Shown piece by piece: positions 53,258 to 63,204 of a stretch of 64,000 nt of DNA. The position numbers and the translations under genes are program-made. The first letter of the stretch is position 1; every line of letters starts with the position of its first letter. Origin of the DNA: JBDRDD01 sp043821115 (GTDB lineage: Bacteria; CAYTYR01; UBA6262; DAOVJB01); the NCBI GenBank assembly GCA_043821115.1, contig JBDRDD010000024.1:1-64000 (forward strand), in the 5' to 3' direction. The notes under the pieces were generated by a model. That model saw nothing but the letters and a program-made list of their open reading frames with translations, did not search any database and had not been told where the DNA came from.

Positions 53258-55443
53258 ACATCCAGTTTATAAATCCCTTTTTTCTGTTTGGACTCCCGTT
53301 AGTAGGTGTTCCTTTTATTATACATCTTATGACCAGGAAGAAAACGCGCACTATGGCTTTTAGTGATACAAGGCTCATACGGCTTGCATCCGTTAAGACG
53401 GTGAGGATGCATCACTTAAAACAAATGATCCTGCTTCTTATGAGGATGCTTGCCATATTACTTGTAATATTATTCTTTGCCAGACCCATCTTTTACGCGC
53501 TGCCAATTTTGCCATCATCGCAGGATGATGCTTCAAGCATAGTGTTCATACTGGATAATTCGTATTCCATGGGATATGGTGTTCGTGGGCAGACATATTT
53601 TGACCTGGCGAAACAAATCCTCAATGGGTTGATATCGAAACTGGATAAGAAGGATAAAGCAGCTTTTCTTCTTGCAAATAAGGGCGTCGTGTCCCCAGTC
53701 AGTTATCTAACTACAGATAAAAGCGCCGTTATATCCGAGGTGGGGAAGAGCACTCTTAGCTTCAGCAGTACGGATATGTATGAGGCGCTTTCCAAGGCAT
53801 ATACGATACTTAAGGATTCCGTATCCACCAATAAGCAGATAGTGATTGTCGGTGATATGGCTATGCACGGCTACAGGAACCTGGCAGAGCTCGGTGTATC
53901 ATCGGATCTTATTAAAACCTTTGATGAAAAGGTGAAGTTTGTTTTTGTTAATATAGCTGGGAAAAGTACCTCAAATACATTTATTTCAAGTCTAAGAATC
54001 GGTAATGCCACAGTAGCGGAGTCTGTTGGGATTAAAGCCGTGATAAGTTCAAACGGGGTAAAAACCAAAGGAGATACGAGTATTTCCCTTTATGTTGAGC
54101 AAGCCAGTAGCATAAAAAAGGCGCAAAGAAAAGTTTTGCAGGATTTTGTATCCCTGGGCCGTGACGGAAATAGTGAAAAGGAACTTTTTTATACTTTTGG
54201 CAAGGCAGGCACATATGAAGGCAGGGTAGAGACAAACAGAGATAGTATAGAAGCTGATGATACGTTTTATTTCGTTGCCGAGGTGGATGAGAAAATAAAC
54301 GTGCTTCTGGTTGATGGTGCCCCGGGGATGTCTTTTTACAACAACGAAACATATTTTATTAAACTTGCACTTAACCCCGCTGCGGGTGAGGGTAATATCA
54401 GAAGCCAGATATGCACCGTGGCAGAACTTAGCGATAAAAAACTCCGGGATTTCTCCGTGGTTGTCCTTTGCAATGTAGGAGATATTGAAAAGGGTGCAGA
54501 AGAGAGGCTTTACGCTTTCCTGAGAGACGGAGGCGGTTTAATATTCTTTGCGGGGGACAACACAACTGCCAAAATATACAACAGCACCCTTGTGCGTTTG
54601 TTACCCGGAACTCTTAAGCAAATGATGTCACGTCCTGGGACATCTTACACAATAGACTACAGAAATGCCTTTAGCAGGGATTCAACGCATACTGTTCTGG
54701 AGCCTTTCTCAAAAACCAAAGGGGTTGCTCTCTCAAATGCAAGTTTCTACAATTACTTCCTGGCTGAACCTAAAGATACAAGCAGTGTTATACTTTCCTT
54801 CTCGGGAGGCGATCCGTATTTAATAGAGCACACCCTGCCGGTAAAAAATTCCGGCAGAGCACTTCTTTTCACATCAACAGCTGACAAAGACTGGAACAAC
54901 CTGCCAGCGAAGCCCGCTTATGTTGCCCTCATGCAAGAGGCTGTGCGATACGCGTCTGGGAAATCGGATGTAATCGGTACCAAAGATGGGCTCAGAGTAG
55001 GCGATGTCATAAAGAGGGATTTCGCACCCGGCAGTGCACCCGAGTATGTGAGCGTTACAGGGCCTGATGAGAAAAGTGTCCTCATAAGGCCTGCTCAGAA
55101 GGAAGCAGGTTATGCTATAAGCTTTGACGGTGTGGATATTCCCGGCATATACGAACTTGGATTTACCTACGGTGCAAGGATGGAAAAAGAATATGTGGCG
55201 GTCAACCTGGATACGCAAAGCGGTGAGTCGCAGCTTGAAAAGGTGAGTAGGGGGCAACTTAAGAAAATATTTGCGAAAAGCCCGCTTGTGGTAATAGATG
55301 ATTTTGAAAATCTCGATAGAGAATTCCTGCGGCTCTTAAAAGGCAGGGAGATGAGTAAAAGCCTGCTTTTTCTTTTGGTGGGGCTTGTGATGGTTGAGGG
55401 TTATGTAGCAAACAAAAAAAACAAAAAAGAAGGAGGTGCGTAA
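53254..55443 (+). CDS. BatA-type membrane protein with VWA domain
   Basis: 729 residues. The N-terminal BatA segment (~1-80: FINPFFLFGLPLVGVPFIIHL) holds two membrane helices. A VWA domain (~85-230) has the MIDAS start DNSYSMG. Then Ig-like and a glutamine-amidotransferase-like region (~330-560, LLVDGAPGMSFYNNETYF; GGGLIFFAGDN), and a final membrane helix (~705-720). BatA-type proteins form envelope complexes with MoxR and DUF58 proteins; aerotolerance is the historical name, with real function unsettled. Its last bases hold the ribosome site for a 48-residue gene. Confidence 0.9.
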   Translation: MNIQFINPFFLFGLPLVGVPFIIHLMTRKKTRTMAFSDTRLIRLASVKTVRMHHLKQMILLLMRMLAILLVILFFARPIFYALPILPSSQDDASSIVFILDNSYSMGYGVRGQTYFDLAKQILNGLISKLDKKDKAAFLLANKGVVSPVSYLTTDKSAVISEVGKSTLSFSSTDMYEALSKAYTILKDSVSTNKQIVIVGDMAMHGYRNLAELGVSSDLIKTFDEKVKFVFVNIAGKSTSNTFISSLRIGNATVAESVGIKAVISSNGVKTKGDTSISLYVEQASSIKKAQRKVLQDFVSLGRDGNSEKELFYTFGKAGTYEGRVETNRDSIEADDTFYFVAEVDEKINVLLVDGAPGMSFYNNETYFIKLALNPAAGEGNIRSQICTVAELSDKKLRDFSVVVLCNVGDIEKGAEERLYAFLRDGGGLIFFAGDNTTAKIYNSTLVRLLPGTLKQMMSRPGTSYTIDYRNAFSRDSTHTVLEPFSKTKGVALSNASFYNYFLAEPKDTSSVILSFSGGDPYLIEHTLPVKNSGRALLFTSTADKDWNNLPAKPAYVALMQEAVRYASGKSDVIGTKDGLRVGDVIKRDFAPGSAPEYVSVTGPDEKSVLIRPAQKEAGYAISFDGVDIPGIYELGFTYGARMEKEYVAVNLDTQSGESQLEKVSRGQLKKIFAKSPLVVIDDFENLDREFLRLLKGREMSKSLLFLLVGLVMVEGYVANKKNKKEGGA

Positions 55444-55444
55444 G

Positions 55445-55591
55445 ATGAAAAGCAAGATATTTCTTATTATCGCATGCGTGTTGCTTATATCGTTCGGGGT
55501 TTATATCATTTCTCTTCTAACCGATCTCGATGATGCGATGCGTCCTTTAACAGAGCTTACCCCTGTTTACAAGATAATAAAGGGTAGATAA
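55445..55591 (+). CDS. 48-residue single-span membrane protein
   Basis: A short gene with a very good ribosome site (GGAGGT, 55431-55436, at the end of the BatA-like gene). The product starts MKSKIFLIIACVLLISF, so one membrane helix (~4-24) is followed by a ~24-residue charged tail that ends YKIIKGR. It lies between the BatA-like and DUF4159 genes with gaps of 1 and 20 bases, so it is surely co-transcribed. I do not recognise a family; a small subunit of the VWA complex is likely. Confidence 0.75.
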   Translation: MKSKIFLIIACVLLISFGVYIISLLTDLDDAMRPLTELTPVYKIIKGR

Positions 55592-55611
55592 ACAAGGAGA
55601 GCGTTATTAAA

Positions 55612-56352
55612 ATGAAGCGGATTGTTTTTATTCTGAGCTTTCTCTGTATTTTATTGTATTTTGCACCTGTTTGCTGGGGGCAGGGGAGCAATTTTGTTTT
55701 CTGCCAGATAAAATATGACGGCATGTGGGATCCCAGGCCGGCCAGTTTCGGTGAGATAGCGCATTTCTTAAGTTCGACTACAAGCATCAAGCCCGAGCTG
55801 CAGCGCAGGGACCTCTCTCTTAGCGACAACAGGATATTCGACTCGGCTTTTCTCTATCTTGCCGGAACCGAAGCTTTTGAACCATTTTCAGAAGAACAGA
55901 GGCAGAACCTGAGGCGTTATCTGGAGGGTGGTGGTGTACTGCTCATCGATGACTGTTTCGGCAGGAAGAACTACGGCTTTGACAAGTCCGTGAGAAGGGA
56001 GATGAGAGCGATATTTCCCGAAGATGAATTCGAAAAAGTGCCAAGGACACATGTTCTTTATCGCTCCTACTATCTTCTGAGGACTATAGGTGGGCGTAAT
56101 ATAGTAAGTCCTTACATTGAAAGTATTAAGGTCCAAGGGCGCGTTGCGGTTATCTACTCCCAGAACGACCTCTCGGGTGCCTGGGCAAGGGACAGGATAG
56201 GCAATTGGCAATATGAGTGTGTCCCGGGAGGAGAAGCACAGCGCCTTGATGCGATAAAACTCATGGTGAATATAATTCTTTATTCGTTGACAGGGGACTA
56301 CAAGACAGATACTATACATGAGCCTTTTATACGAAGAAAACTTGGTGGTTAG
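55612..56352 (+). CDS. DUF4159 domain protein, exported
   Basis: 246 residues. A signal peptide (~1-24, ending CWG) is followed by a DUF4159 domain covering nearly all the rest: NFVFCQIKYDGMWDPRPASF, then YLAGTEAFEPFSEEQRQNLRRYLEGGGVLLIDDCFG, and NDLSGAWARDRIGNWQYECVPGG. This is a glutamine-amidotransferase-like fold lacking an obvious catalytic Cys, typical for the family. DUF4159 genes recur in MoxR/BatA operons of PVC and FCB bacteria. Biochemical role unknown. The next start is 4 bases after its stop. Confidence 0.92.
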   Translation: MKRIVFILSFLCILLYFAPVCWGQGSNFVFCQIKYDGMWDPRPASFGEIAHFLSSTTSIKPELQRRDLSLSDNRIFDSAFLYLAGTEAFEPFSEEQRQNLRRYLEGGGVLLIDDCFGRKNYGFDKSVRREMRAIFPEDEFEKVPRTHVLYRSYYLLRTIGGRNIVSPYIESIKVQGRVAVIYSQNDLSGAWARDRIGNWQYECVPGGEAQRLDAIKLMVNIILYSLTGDYKTDTIHEPFIRRKLGG

Positions 56353-56355
56353 GCT

Positions 56356-58581
56356 ATGGACACCGGTATTATACAATTTCATCCTGTCAAGTGGTGGATA
56401 ATCCTTCTGTTTGTGCTCTCCTGCGCGGCAGTTATAACGGTATATATCAGGTACTTAAAAGGCGCTACGAAAGTACCTTTATTACTGAGACTGGTGCTTT
56501 TTTTATGCTTTGCGTTTTTTTTCCTTTATCCAACCAGGCATATAAGAGAAAAGTTGTTTGACAAACCAGCCCTGGCGGTCCTGGTGGATACATCATCTAG
56601 CATGGGTCTGGCAGACCCGTCAAAAAGGATAGATGTGGCGAGGAACTTTGCTTCGGAAGATTCGGCTTTTATACAGGAGGCAAAGAAAAAGCACAATATA
56701 CATGTCTTTGGGTTTTCCAGTACACTTAACAAGGTCGCAGCTGGTGAGGTTGCATCCCTTAAAGCAGGTGATGCGCAGCTTACCGATATAGGATTTGCGC
56801 TTAGGCAGGTGGAAAAGGAAATGGAGGGGAAACATCTCTCCGGGATATTGATCTTAAGCGACGGTATTCATAACGGGCAGTGGGATCCGGTAAATGTAGC
56901 CAGGAACATGAACGTTCCTGTCTCAGCGATAGGAGTGGGCAACCGTACACAGTTTCGCGATATTGCGATAAGTGATGTAAAGGTCAGTGATTTTGTTTTC
57001 GCCAACACGGATGTTAACCTGGGTGTCAGTCTTACGGCAAAAGGGTATAAAGGTAAAGAGGTGTCACTTTTGCTTAAGGAGGGCGAAAGAGTAGTAAAAA
57101 ACAAGAAGCTCTCAATATCCGAAGATGATGAAACTCTCTACACACAGATTACTTTTACACCTAAAGAAGTGGGTAATTTCAGGTATTCCCTGAGCATCCC
57201 AAATTACAAGGACGAGTTCTCGCACGAGAATAACAGGAGGGATTTTAGTCTTGAGGTGTTGCGTGAGAAAATACGTATCCTGTATATATGCGGCGAGCCC
57301 AGCTGGGAATACAGGTTTTTGAGGGAAGTATTAAAAAGCAATCCCACGGTAGAATTCGTATCTTTTATTATACTTAGAAACCCCGAGAACTTTACCATTG
57401 TCAGCGATAGCGAGCTCTCCCTTATTCCCTTTCCAACCCAGGAGATATTCACGAAAGAAATTTTTGATTTTGACCTGCTTGTGTTCGAGAATTTCTCCTA
57501 CATAAGGTTCTTCCCGAGTTCTTACCTTGAGAATATAAAGAAGTTCGTTGTAGAAAAAGGCAAGGCGTTTATAATGATAGGCGGGGATAAGTCTTTCGGC
57601 CTCGGAGGTTATAAGGGAACGGTTTTGGAGGAAATACTGCCTGTCGTGCTCGATGGGGCAAATGAGAATATTATACCGGGTAAATTTAAGCCGCAGATAA
57701 CGGATTTCTCGCATCCTATCGTTAATTTGGGCGATAGTTCAAAAGAGACTCTTGAGCTGTGGAATGATATGCCAGGGCTTGAAGCATGCAATAGCCTCTT
57801 GGGCGTAAAGGAGGATGCGGTTACATTGGCGGTGCACCCGTGGGTGAAGAAACAGGGTAAAAATATTCCTATTATTGCGGTTTGGCAAAAGGGAAAGGGC
57901 AGGGTAATGGCCCTTTCCTCAAACAGTACATGGCGCTGGAGCATGGGACTGGCCGGTCAGGGTAAAACGAATTTCCTCTACAATCTATTCTGGAAACGCT
58001 GCGTCAGGTGGCTGACCAAGGCACCTGAGTTAAAACTGCTAAATGTCATAACAGACAAGGACAAGTACTTAAAAGGAGAGAAGATCAACCTGACCATAAG
58101 GGTTTTCGACGAATATTATCATCCCATGGAGGATGCGCGCCTTGATGCTACTATGATAACGCCCCAGGGCAAAAGCATATCTGTAGCATCTAATCTGTTA
58201 GAATCAAAACCCGGTGTCTACAAGACACAAGTGGATGCTGATATGCTAGGCGTCTACAAATTCAGTGCAAAAGCAAGTAAGGGGTTAAGGTTCAAGGCCC
58301 AGGACAGTACTGTTTGCGAGATCGTAATACCCGATGTGGAACAGGCTCGTCTTCATATAAACGAGGATTTGCTAAGGCAAATTGCCGGTATCACCCAGGG
58401 AATATATATACATGCTGATGATATTGATGATTCGACCGAGCTTATACCGGATGTCTCCGTGGCCAAGGCAATGCTTGCAAGCAGGAGGGATTCGTTGTGG
58501 GATTCCGTCTACCTTTATATATTAATTCTTGTGCTTATGTGCTGTGAATGGTACCTGAGGCGCAGGAAGGGAATGATGTAA
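56356..58581 (+). CDS. Membrane protein with VWA and amidotransferase-like domains
   Basis: 741 residues. Two N-terminal membrane helices (~12-32, ~42-58), a VWA domain (~70-230) with the MIDAS motif VDTSSSMG, Ig-like part, a class I glutamine-amidotransferase-like domain (~300-560: ILYICGEPSWEYRFLREVL, then GGDKSFGLGGYKGTVLEEILP) and a final membrane helix (~720-737) before RRRKG. It is a second BatA-like protein, with parts in a different arrangement from 53254-55443. It probably forms a periplasmic complex with the other VWA products. Specific function unknown. Confidence 0.88.
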   Translation: MDTGIIQFHPVKWWIILLFVLSCAAVITVYIRYLKGATKVPLLLRLVLFLCFAFFFLYPTRHIREKLFDKPALAVLVDTSSSMGLADPSKRIDVARNFASEDSAFIQEAKKKHNIHVFGFSSTLNKVAAGEVASLKAGDAQLTDIGFALRQVEKEMEGKHLSGILILSDGIHNGQWDPVNVARNMNVPVSAIGVGNRTQFRDIAISDVKVSDFVFANTDVNLGVSLTAKGYKGKEVSLLLKEGERVVKNKKLSISEDDETLYTQITFTPKEVGNFRYSLSIPNYKDEFSHENNRRDFSLEVLREKIRILYICGEPSWEYRFLREVLKSNPTVEFVSFIILRNPENFTIVSDSELSLIPFPTQEIFTKEIFDFDLLVFENFSYIRFFPSSYLENIKKFVVEKGKAFIMIGGDKSFGLGGYKGTVLEEILPVVLDGANENIIPGKFKPQITDFSHPIVNLGDSSKETLELWNDMPGLEACNSLLGVKEDAVTLAVHPWVKKQGKNIPIIAVWQKGKGRVMALSSNSTWRWSMGLAGQGKTNFLYNLFWKRCVRWLTKAPELKLLNVITDKDKYLKGEKINLTIRVFDEYYHPMEDARLDATMITPQGKSISVASNLLESKPGVYKTQVDADMLGVYKFSAKASKGLRFKAQDSTVCEIVIPDVEQARLHINEDLLRQIAGITQGIYIHADDIDDSTELIPDVSVAKAMLASRRDSLWDSVYLYILILVLMCCEWYLRRRKGMM

Positions 58582-58586
58582 GAGAA

Positions 58587-61500
58587 ATGGATAAGGATTA
58601 CGCGACCATACTCAAAAAGATTAAAAGAACGCGCTTAAGATTTAGCGCTTTTATGCTGCTGGAAGGATTGTTTATACTTTTAGCCTCGTTTTTATTCCTG
58701 CTTATAGCTGAGTGCGCTCTTGATTACTTTATTACGTTTAGCACGCATGTAAAATTATTCATGCTGATTATAAACATTATCGCTGTTCTTGTCTCTTTTT
58801 CGGTGTTTATTCTTATCCCGTTCTTGAGAAGGCCCGGCACAGACGCTACGGCTCTTCTTATACAAAAGAAATTTCCCGGCTTAAAAGACGACCTTATCAG
58901 CTCGGTACAGCTCTTCAGGGATATTGAGACAGAAAAAAAGTATGTTTCCGGTGAGTTGATCCATGCTCTTGTAAGGGGTACGGCCGATAAGATACAGGCT
59001 CTAAGACCTAGTGATGTAACTAATGCCGAGAAACTCAAAAAACCGCTCTTGTGGACAGCAATAGGAATTTTAATAATATCTATTCTGTCAATGACTTCGC
59101 CGGATGTCTTTGGTCGCTCTCTCTACTCCCTTGTGTATCCCTTCCGCTACGCCAAGGCAGGGGAATTCTTCACGGTTACCCCCGGCGACACAGAGGTTCT
59201 CGAGGGAACTGACGTAGTCGTTGAGGTGAGAACTGTTAAAAAAATAGTGCCCGGGCTTAGATATGCCTACAAAAAAGGGTCCTGGAATAAGGTTGCTCTT
59301 AAGAAGGTTGCAGATGATAAATACATATATGTCTTCAGGGATTTGAGGGAGGAATTAAAATACTCTATAGGTTACCGGGATGTGCTCAGTTCTAATTACG
59401 TGATAAAGCTTCGCGAAATACCAAGGATCGGACAGGTTAGCATCAGCTATAACTATCCTGCCTACACGGGTCATCCTAAAGAGATAGACGAAAATACAAG
59501 CGGTGACATAAGGGCTATACTGGGTACGACAGTGGATATTAGGGCTTTCTCTAACGTTGATTTAGAAGAAGCCTCGATTGTAACCGATGACGGCAAAAGC
59601 ATTCCTGTTGAGATTAATAAGAAAAGGGAGCTAAAGGGAAGCTTTGTACTGACAGGAGAGAAAGAGTACTCCTTCAGCATTAAAGACACAAAAGGTTTTG
59701 TCAATACCAAACCGGCCAGATACAGCATAATTACACTGGAAGATGAGTTTCCCGGGGTAGAGCTTCTTTTCCCAGCAGGCGACCTGACTGTTTCCGAGAC
59801 TGCCGAAGTGAAGATCCTTTGCGAAGTGTCAGACGATTTCGGTGTCGGTCGCCTTGAGCTGGTATATAAGAAAGCATCGGACGCTAAGGAGAACCGCATC
59901 CGTATTAAAAAATTTCCTCTTGCCTCGCGAGAAAGTGTTGTGGAGTACATATGGCTTCTGCGAAAGCTGTTTTTGTCTCCCGGGGACGTAATAGCATATC
60001 ATCTTGAGGTCTCTGACAACGATATAGTGTCCGGGCCCAAGAAGAGTGTCTGCGGTACCTATTATCTTGAGGTATTCGGTTTTGAGAAGGAGCATGCGGC
60101 TATAGAGGCTCTGGGCGAACAATTTTACGAGGAATTGCTGGATCTGCTGGAAGAGCAAATTTCTGTACGAGGATTGCTTGAAGAGCTCAAAAACAGCGTT
60201 GACGAGAATGGCCGGATGAAAAGAGAGGACATAGAATCACTCAAGAAGAGACAGAACCAGATCTCAGAAAGTACACAGAAACTCTCCACTTCTCTAGAGA
60301 AGATGCTCTCCAGGATGAACAATGATCCACTTAGCACATACCAGGTGTATTCCGAGTACAGCAGTATAAACAAGAACCTGAAGAGCCTTCATGAAAACAG
60401 TATACAGGAGGCGAACAGGGCTTTCAATGACATGATGGGGGCAAAATCAGCTCAAGAAGAAGAAAAGTACCTGCAGCAGGAGAAGAGAGCGGAGGATGAT
60501 ATAATAAATGAGTTTGAGAAAATAGCGCTTCTTGCAGAAGACATGAATCAGTACCAGAAGATGGAAGACGTAATGAACAGTGCCTACGACATGGAAGATC
60601 TCTACGGTGACCTTGAGTCTTTGCTGGATTCATACAAGAACAATCCCAATGAGCAGTTGTTAAAAGAGCTCCAGGCTGCTATGGGGCAGCTTTCAAAAAT
60701 GATGGCAGAACTTCAGGAAAAGCTCTCTGCCATGCCAAATGAGCTGCCGGAGGAATTTGTCAATCAGCCGGATATGAAAACACTTGATTTTGAGAAGATG
60801 TCAAATATGATGCAGGACATGAATGAGGCCCTGCGCGCCGGAGATCTGAAAAAGGCCCTGCAACATGCTATGGATTTGGCGCAGCAATTTCAGGAGATGA
60901 TGTCCACACTTAGACTTGCCGCGAGTCAGGCACCGGGAGGAGGTCAGTTCTCTTACCTATCCGGTGAGGCTGATAAAATGAGCAGAGAGATAGAAAAGCT
61001 TATAAAAGAAGAGCAGGCCATAATAGATGATACCGATGTGCTTGAAAAGAAAAGGGTTGATAGAACCCTTTCAAAGCAGGAGGAACTCCTTAATAGCCTG
61101 GCTCAAAAGCAGCAGGAGCTTCTTAGCAAGGCTCACGGGATGAATGCCTCCATCTCCCAGGTTTTGAGAACCGAACCCCAGCTTCGCGCCAGTGTTCAAA
61201 ACAGCGTTAATGCTGTACTTCTCAAAATGCAGAAGATATACGAGGAACTGCAAAGCCTCAGGATAAGGGATTCTGTCAAACTTTTAAGAGAGACAGTGGA
61301 TATTCTTTCAAATACAGAGAGGATTATAAAGAAAAATATTTCAGGCAACCAGGATGCTGTTTTGGACCTTCGTGAAAAAAAGAAAGAACCACAAGGAGAC
61401 GAGAAAAAACTTGAAAAAGATATGCTCATTCTCCAGGAGAAGGTAAAAAACGAAAGTATCATTCTCGAAGAAACAGGCGTGATAAATCAGGGAGAGAAAA

Positions 61501-62060
61501 GAATTCTAGAGGCTCTTAAACCGGACAAGTACACCCCTGAAGAGATCTTCACGAAAATAGAAGGGGATGAAATTTTAGATATAAAAATGCACCAGACCCA
61601 GAACCGCATTGATACGGATAAGCTTGAGCGCATGATAGATGCTCTTTCAAGAAAGACTTCCCTGGTAGGTCCCCAGATAAATGATAGTCTTAAAAAAGCT
61701 TCCTCGGCCATGGGCAAAGCTGAGGATTTCCTGGGCGAGAGTGAAACCTCATCCGCAATTGAGAAAGAACAGGAAGCGCTTTATCATCTTTTTAGCTCGC
61801 AGGAAGAGCTGCAGGCAGCTGCTGCGGCATTAGCCCAGATGGAGCAGAAGATGGGACTGCCGATGGCAGGTTTCATGCAGCCACAGGGTTCTTCTGGGGG
61901 CAGATTTGGCATAGATACCGGATTTGTTAGAATACCTTCTCCTGAGGAATACCAGGCCCCGCAGGATTTTAGAAAGCAGATAATGGAAGGTCTGAAGGAG
62001 AAATTTCCTGAGGCTTATGATAAACTTATAAAAGAATACTACAAAAGGATAATAGAGTAA
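58587..62060 (+). CDS. DUF4175-like membrane protein with long coiled coils
   Basis: 1157 residues if it begins at the ATG at 58587; the frame is open to 58548 but overlaps the previous gene. Three membrane helices lie near the N-terminus (~22-50, ~57-80, ~160-180), then Ig-like domains (~190-490) and a very long helical coiled-coil section (~500-1060) rich in Gln, Glu, Lys and Met, with a cluster of Met. The final part repeats FRKQIMEGLKEKFPE. This order matches DUF4175 proteins that end MoxR/BatA/DUF4159 operons. The coiled coil is long enough to span the periplasm. It has no enzymatic motif that I can see. Confidence 0.85.
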   Translation: MDKDYATILKKIKRTRLRFSAFMLLEGLFILLASFLFLLIAECALDYFITFSTHVKLFMLIINIIAVLVSFSVFILIPFLRRPGTDATALLIQKKFPGLKDDLISSVQLFRDIETEKKYVSGELIHALVRGTADKIQALRPSDVTNAEKLKKPLLWTAIGILIISILSMTSPDVFGRSLYSLVYPFRYAKAGEFFTVTPGDTEVLEGTDVVVEVRTVKKIVPGLRYAYKKGSWNKVALKKVADDKYIYVFRDLREELKYSIGYRDVLSSNYVIKLREIPRIGQVSISYNYPAYTGHPKEIDENTSGDIRAILGTTVDIRAFSNVDLEEASIVTDDGKSIPVEINKKRELKGSFVLTGEKEYSFSIKDTKGFVNTKPARYSIITLEDEFPGVELLFPAGDLTVSETAEVKILCEVSDDFGVGRLELVYKKASDAKENRIRIKKFPLASRESVVEYIWLLRKLFLSPGDVIAYHLEVSDNDIVSGPKKSVCGTYYLEVFGFEKEHAAIEALGEQFYEELLDLLEEQISVRGLLEELKNSVDENGRMKREDIESLKKRQNQISESTQKLSTSLEKMLSRMNNDPLSTYQVYSEYSSINKNLKSLHENSIQEANRAFNDMMGAKSAQEEEKYLQQEKRAEDDIINEFEKIALLAEDMNQYQKMEDVMNSAYDMEDLYGDLESLLDSYKNNPNEQLLKELQAAMGQLSKMMAELQEKLSAMPNELPEEFVNQPDMKTLDFEKMSNMMQDMNEALRAGDLKKALQHAMDLAQQFQEMMSTLRLAASQAPGGGQFSYLSGEADKMSREIEKLIKEEQAIIDDTDVLEKKRVDRTLSKQEELLNSLAQKQQELLSKAHGMNASISQVLRTEPQLRASVQNSVNAVLLKMQKIYEELQSLRIRDSVKLLRETVDILSNTERIIKKNISGNQDAVLDLREKKKEPQGDEKKLEKDMLILQEKVKNESIILEETGVINQGEKRILEALKPDKYTPEEIFTKIEGDEILDIKMHQTQNRIDTDKLERMIDALSRKTSLVGPQINDSLKKASSAMGKAEDFLGESETSSAIEKEQEALYHLFSSQEELQAAAAALAQMEQKMGLPMAGFMQPQGSSGGRFGIDTGFVRIPSPEEYQAPQDFRKQIMEGLKEKFPEAYDKLIKEYYKRIIE

Positions 62061-62071
62061 AGGAGAGACAA

Positions 62072-63193
62072 ATGGTAAAGGAAATAAATGTGGGGCTAAT
62101 AGGTTATTCATTCATGGGTAAGGCACACAGCCACGCATATTATGATGTGGACAAATTCTTTAAGTGCAAGGCTGTTCCCGTTATGAAAGCGCTCTGTGGT
62201 AGAGACAGGAAAAAAGTAAAGGAAGTAGCAGATAACTGGGGCTGGGAAAGTTATGAAACCGACTGGAGGAAGCTTGTCACTAGAAAGGATATAGATTTAA
62301 TTGATATCTCTACTCCCAATGATTCCCACATGGATATTGCCGTGGCCGCCGCTAAAGCGGGAAAGCATATATTCTGCGAGAAACCCATGGCTATGAATCT
62401 ACCCGAAGCAAGGAAGATGTTAAAAGCCGTGCAAAGGGCGAAGGTAAAGCACATGATGTGCTTTAATTACCGGCGGGTTCCTGCTATAGGACTGATGAAA
62501 CGCCTGATAGAGGAGGGGAAGATAGGCAAAATATATCATATAAGGGCCCTTTACCTGCAGGACTGGATAATTGATCCGAAATTTCCCCTTGTTTGGAGGC
62601 TTGATAAAACCAAATGCGGCTCAGGTGTGCTGGGGGACCTCGGTGCCCATATAATCGATATAGCGCGCTATCTTGTCGGAGAATTCAGCGAAATCTCGGC
62701 GATGACCCAGACTTTTATAAAAGAGCGCAATAAACCTGATAGGAAGGGAAAAGGCAGGGTAACGGTTGATGATGCGGCTCTGTTCTTGGCGCGCTTTGAG
62801 AAGGGGGCTGTTGGAAGCTTTGAGGCTACAAGGTTTGCCGCGGGCAGAAAGAACGCTCAAAGAATAGAGATAAACGGCAGCAAGGGAAGCCTTGTTTTTG
62901 AGCTTGAACGTATGAATGAGCTGAAGTATTACTCCAGGGCTGATAAGAATTACGAAAGCGGGTTTAAGATCATACTTGTTACCAAGCACGAGCACCCGTA
63001 CATAAACGCCTGGTGGCCTGACGGGCATATCATAGGATATGAACATACATTCGTAAATACAATTTATGACATGTTAAACTCCATTGCCGACAACAAGATG
63101 CCAGTTCCAAGTTTTGTTGACGGACTAAAGTGCCAGGAAGTATTGGAAGCGGCAGAGAAATCGGCAAAAACAAAGAAATGGGTAAAAATATAA
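62072..63193 (+). CDS. Gfo/Idh/MocA family oxidoreductase
   Basis: 373 residues. A Rossmann domain (~1-125) has the nucleotide motif GLIGYSFMGKAHSHAY, and the conserved EKP lies in KHIFCEKPMAMNL. The C-terminal alpha/beta domain has the substrate-side Lys region and GVLGDLGAHIIDIARYLVG, where D and H in D-x-G-x-H are the usual catalytic residues. The family oxidises or reduces sugars, inositols and amino sugars with NAD(P). The next gene is a sugar isomerase-type TIM barrel, so a small sugar or inositol pathway is likely. The gap of 11 bases after the DUF4175-like gene hints at shared transcription. Confidence 0.94.
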   Translation: MVKEINVGLIGYSFMGKAHSHAYYDVDKFFKCKAVPVMKALCGRDRKKVKEVADNWGWESYETDWRKLVTRKDIDLIDISTPNDSHMDIAVAAAKAGKHIFCEKPMAMNLPEARKMLKAVQRAKVKHMMCFNYRRVPAIGLMKRLIEEGKIGKIYHIRALYLQDWIIDPKFPLVWRLDKTKCGSGVLGDLGAHIIDIARYLVGEFSEISAMTQTFIKERNKPDRKGKGRVTVDDAALFLARFEKGAVGSFEATRFAAGRKNAQRIEINGSKGSLVFELERMNELKYYSRADKNYESGFKIILVTKHEHPYINAWWPDGHIIGYEHTFVNTIYDMLNSIADNKMPVPSFVDGLKCQEVLEAAEKSAKTKKWVKI

Positions 63194-63204
63194 GAGGGGG
63201 CAAT

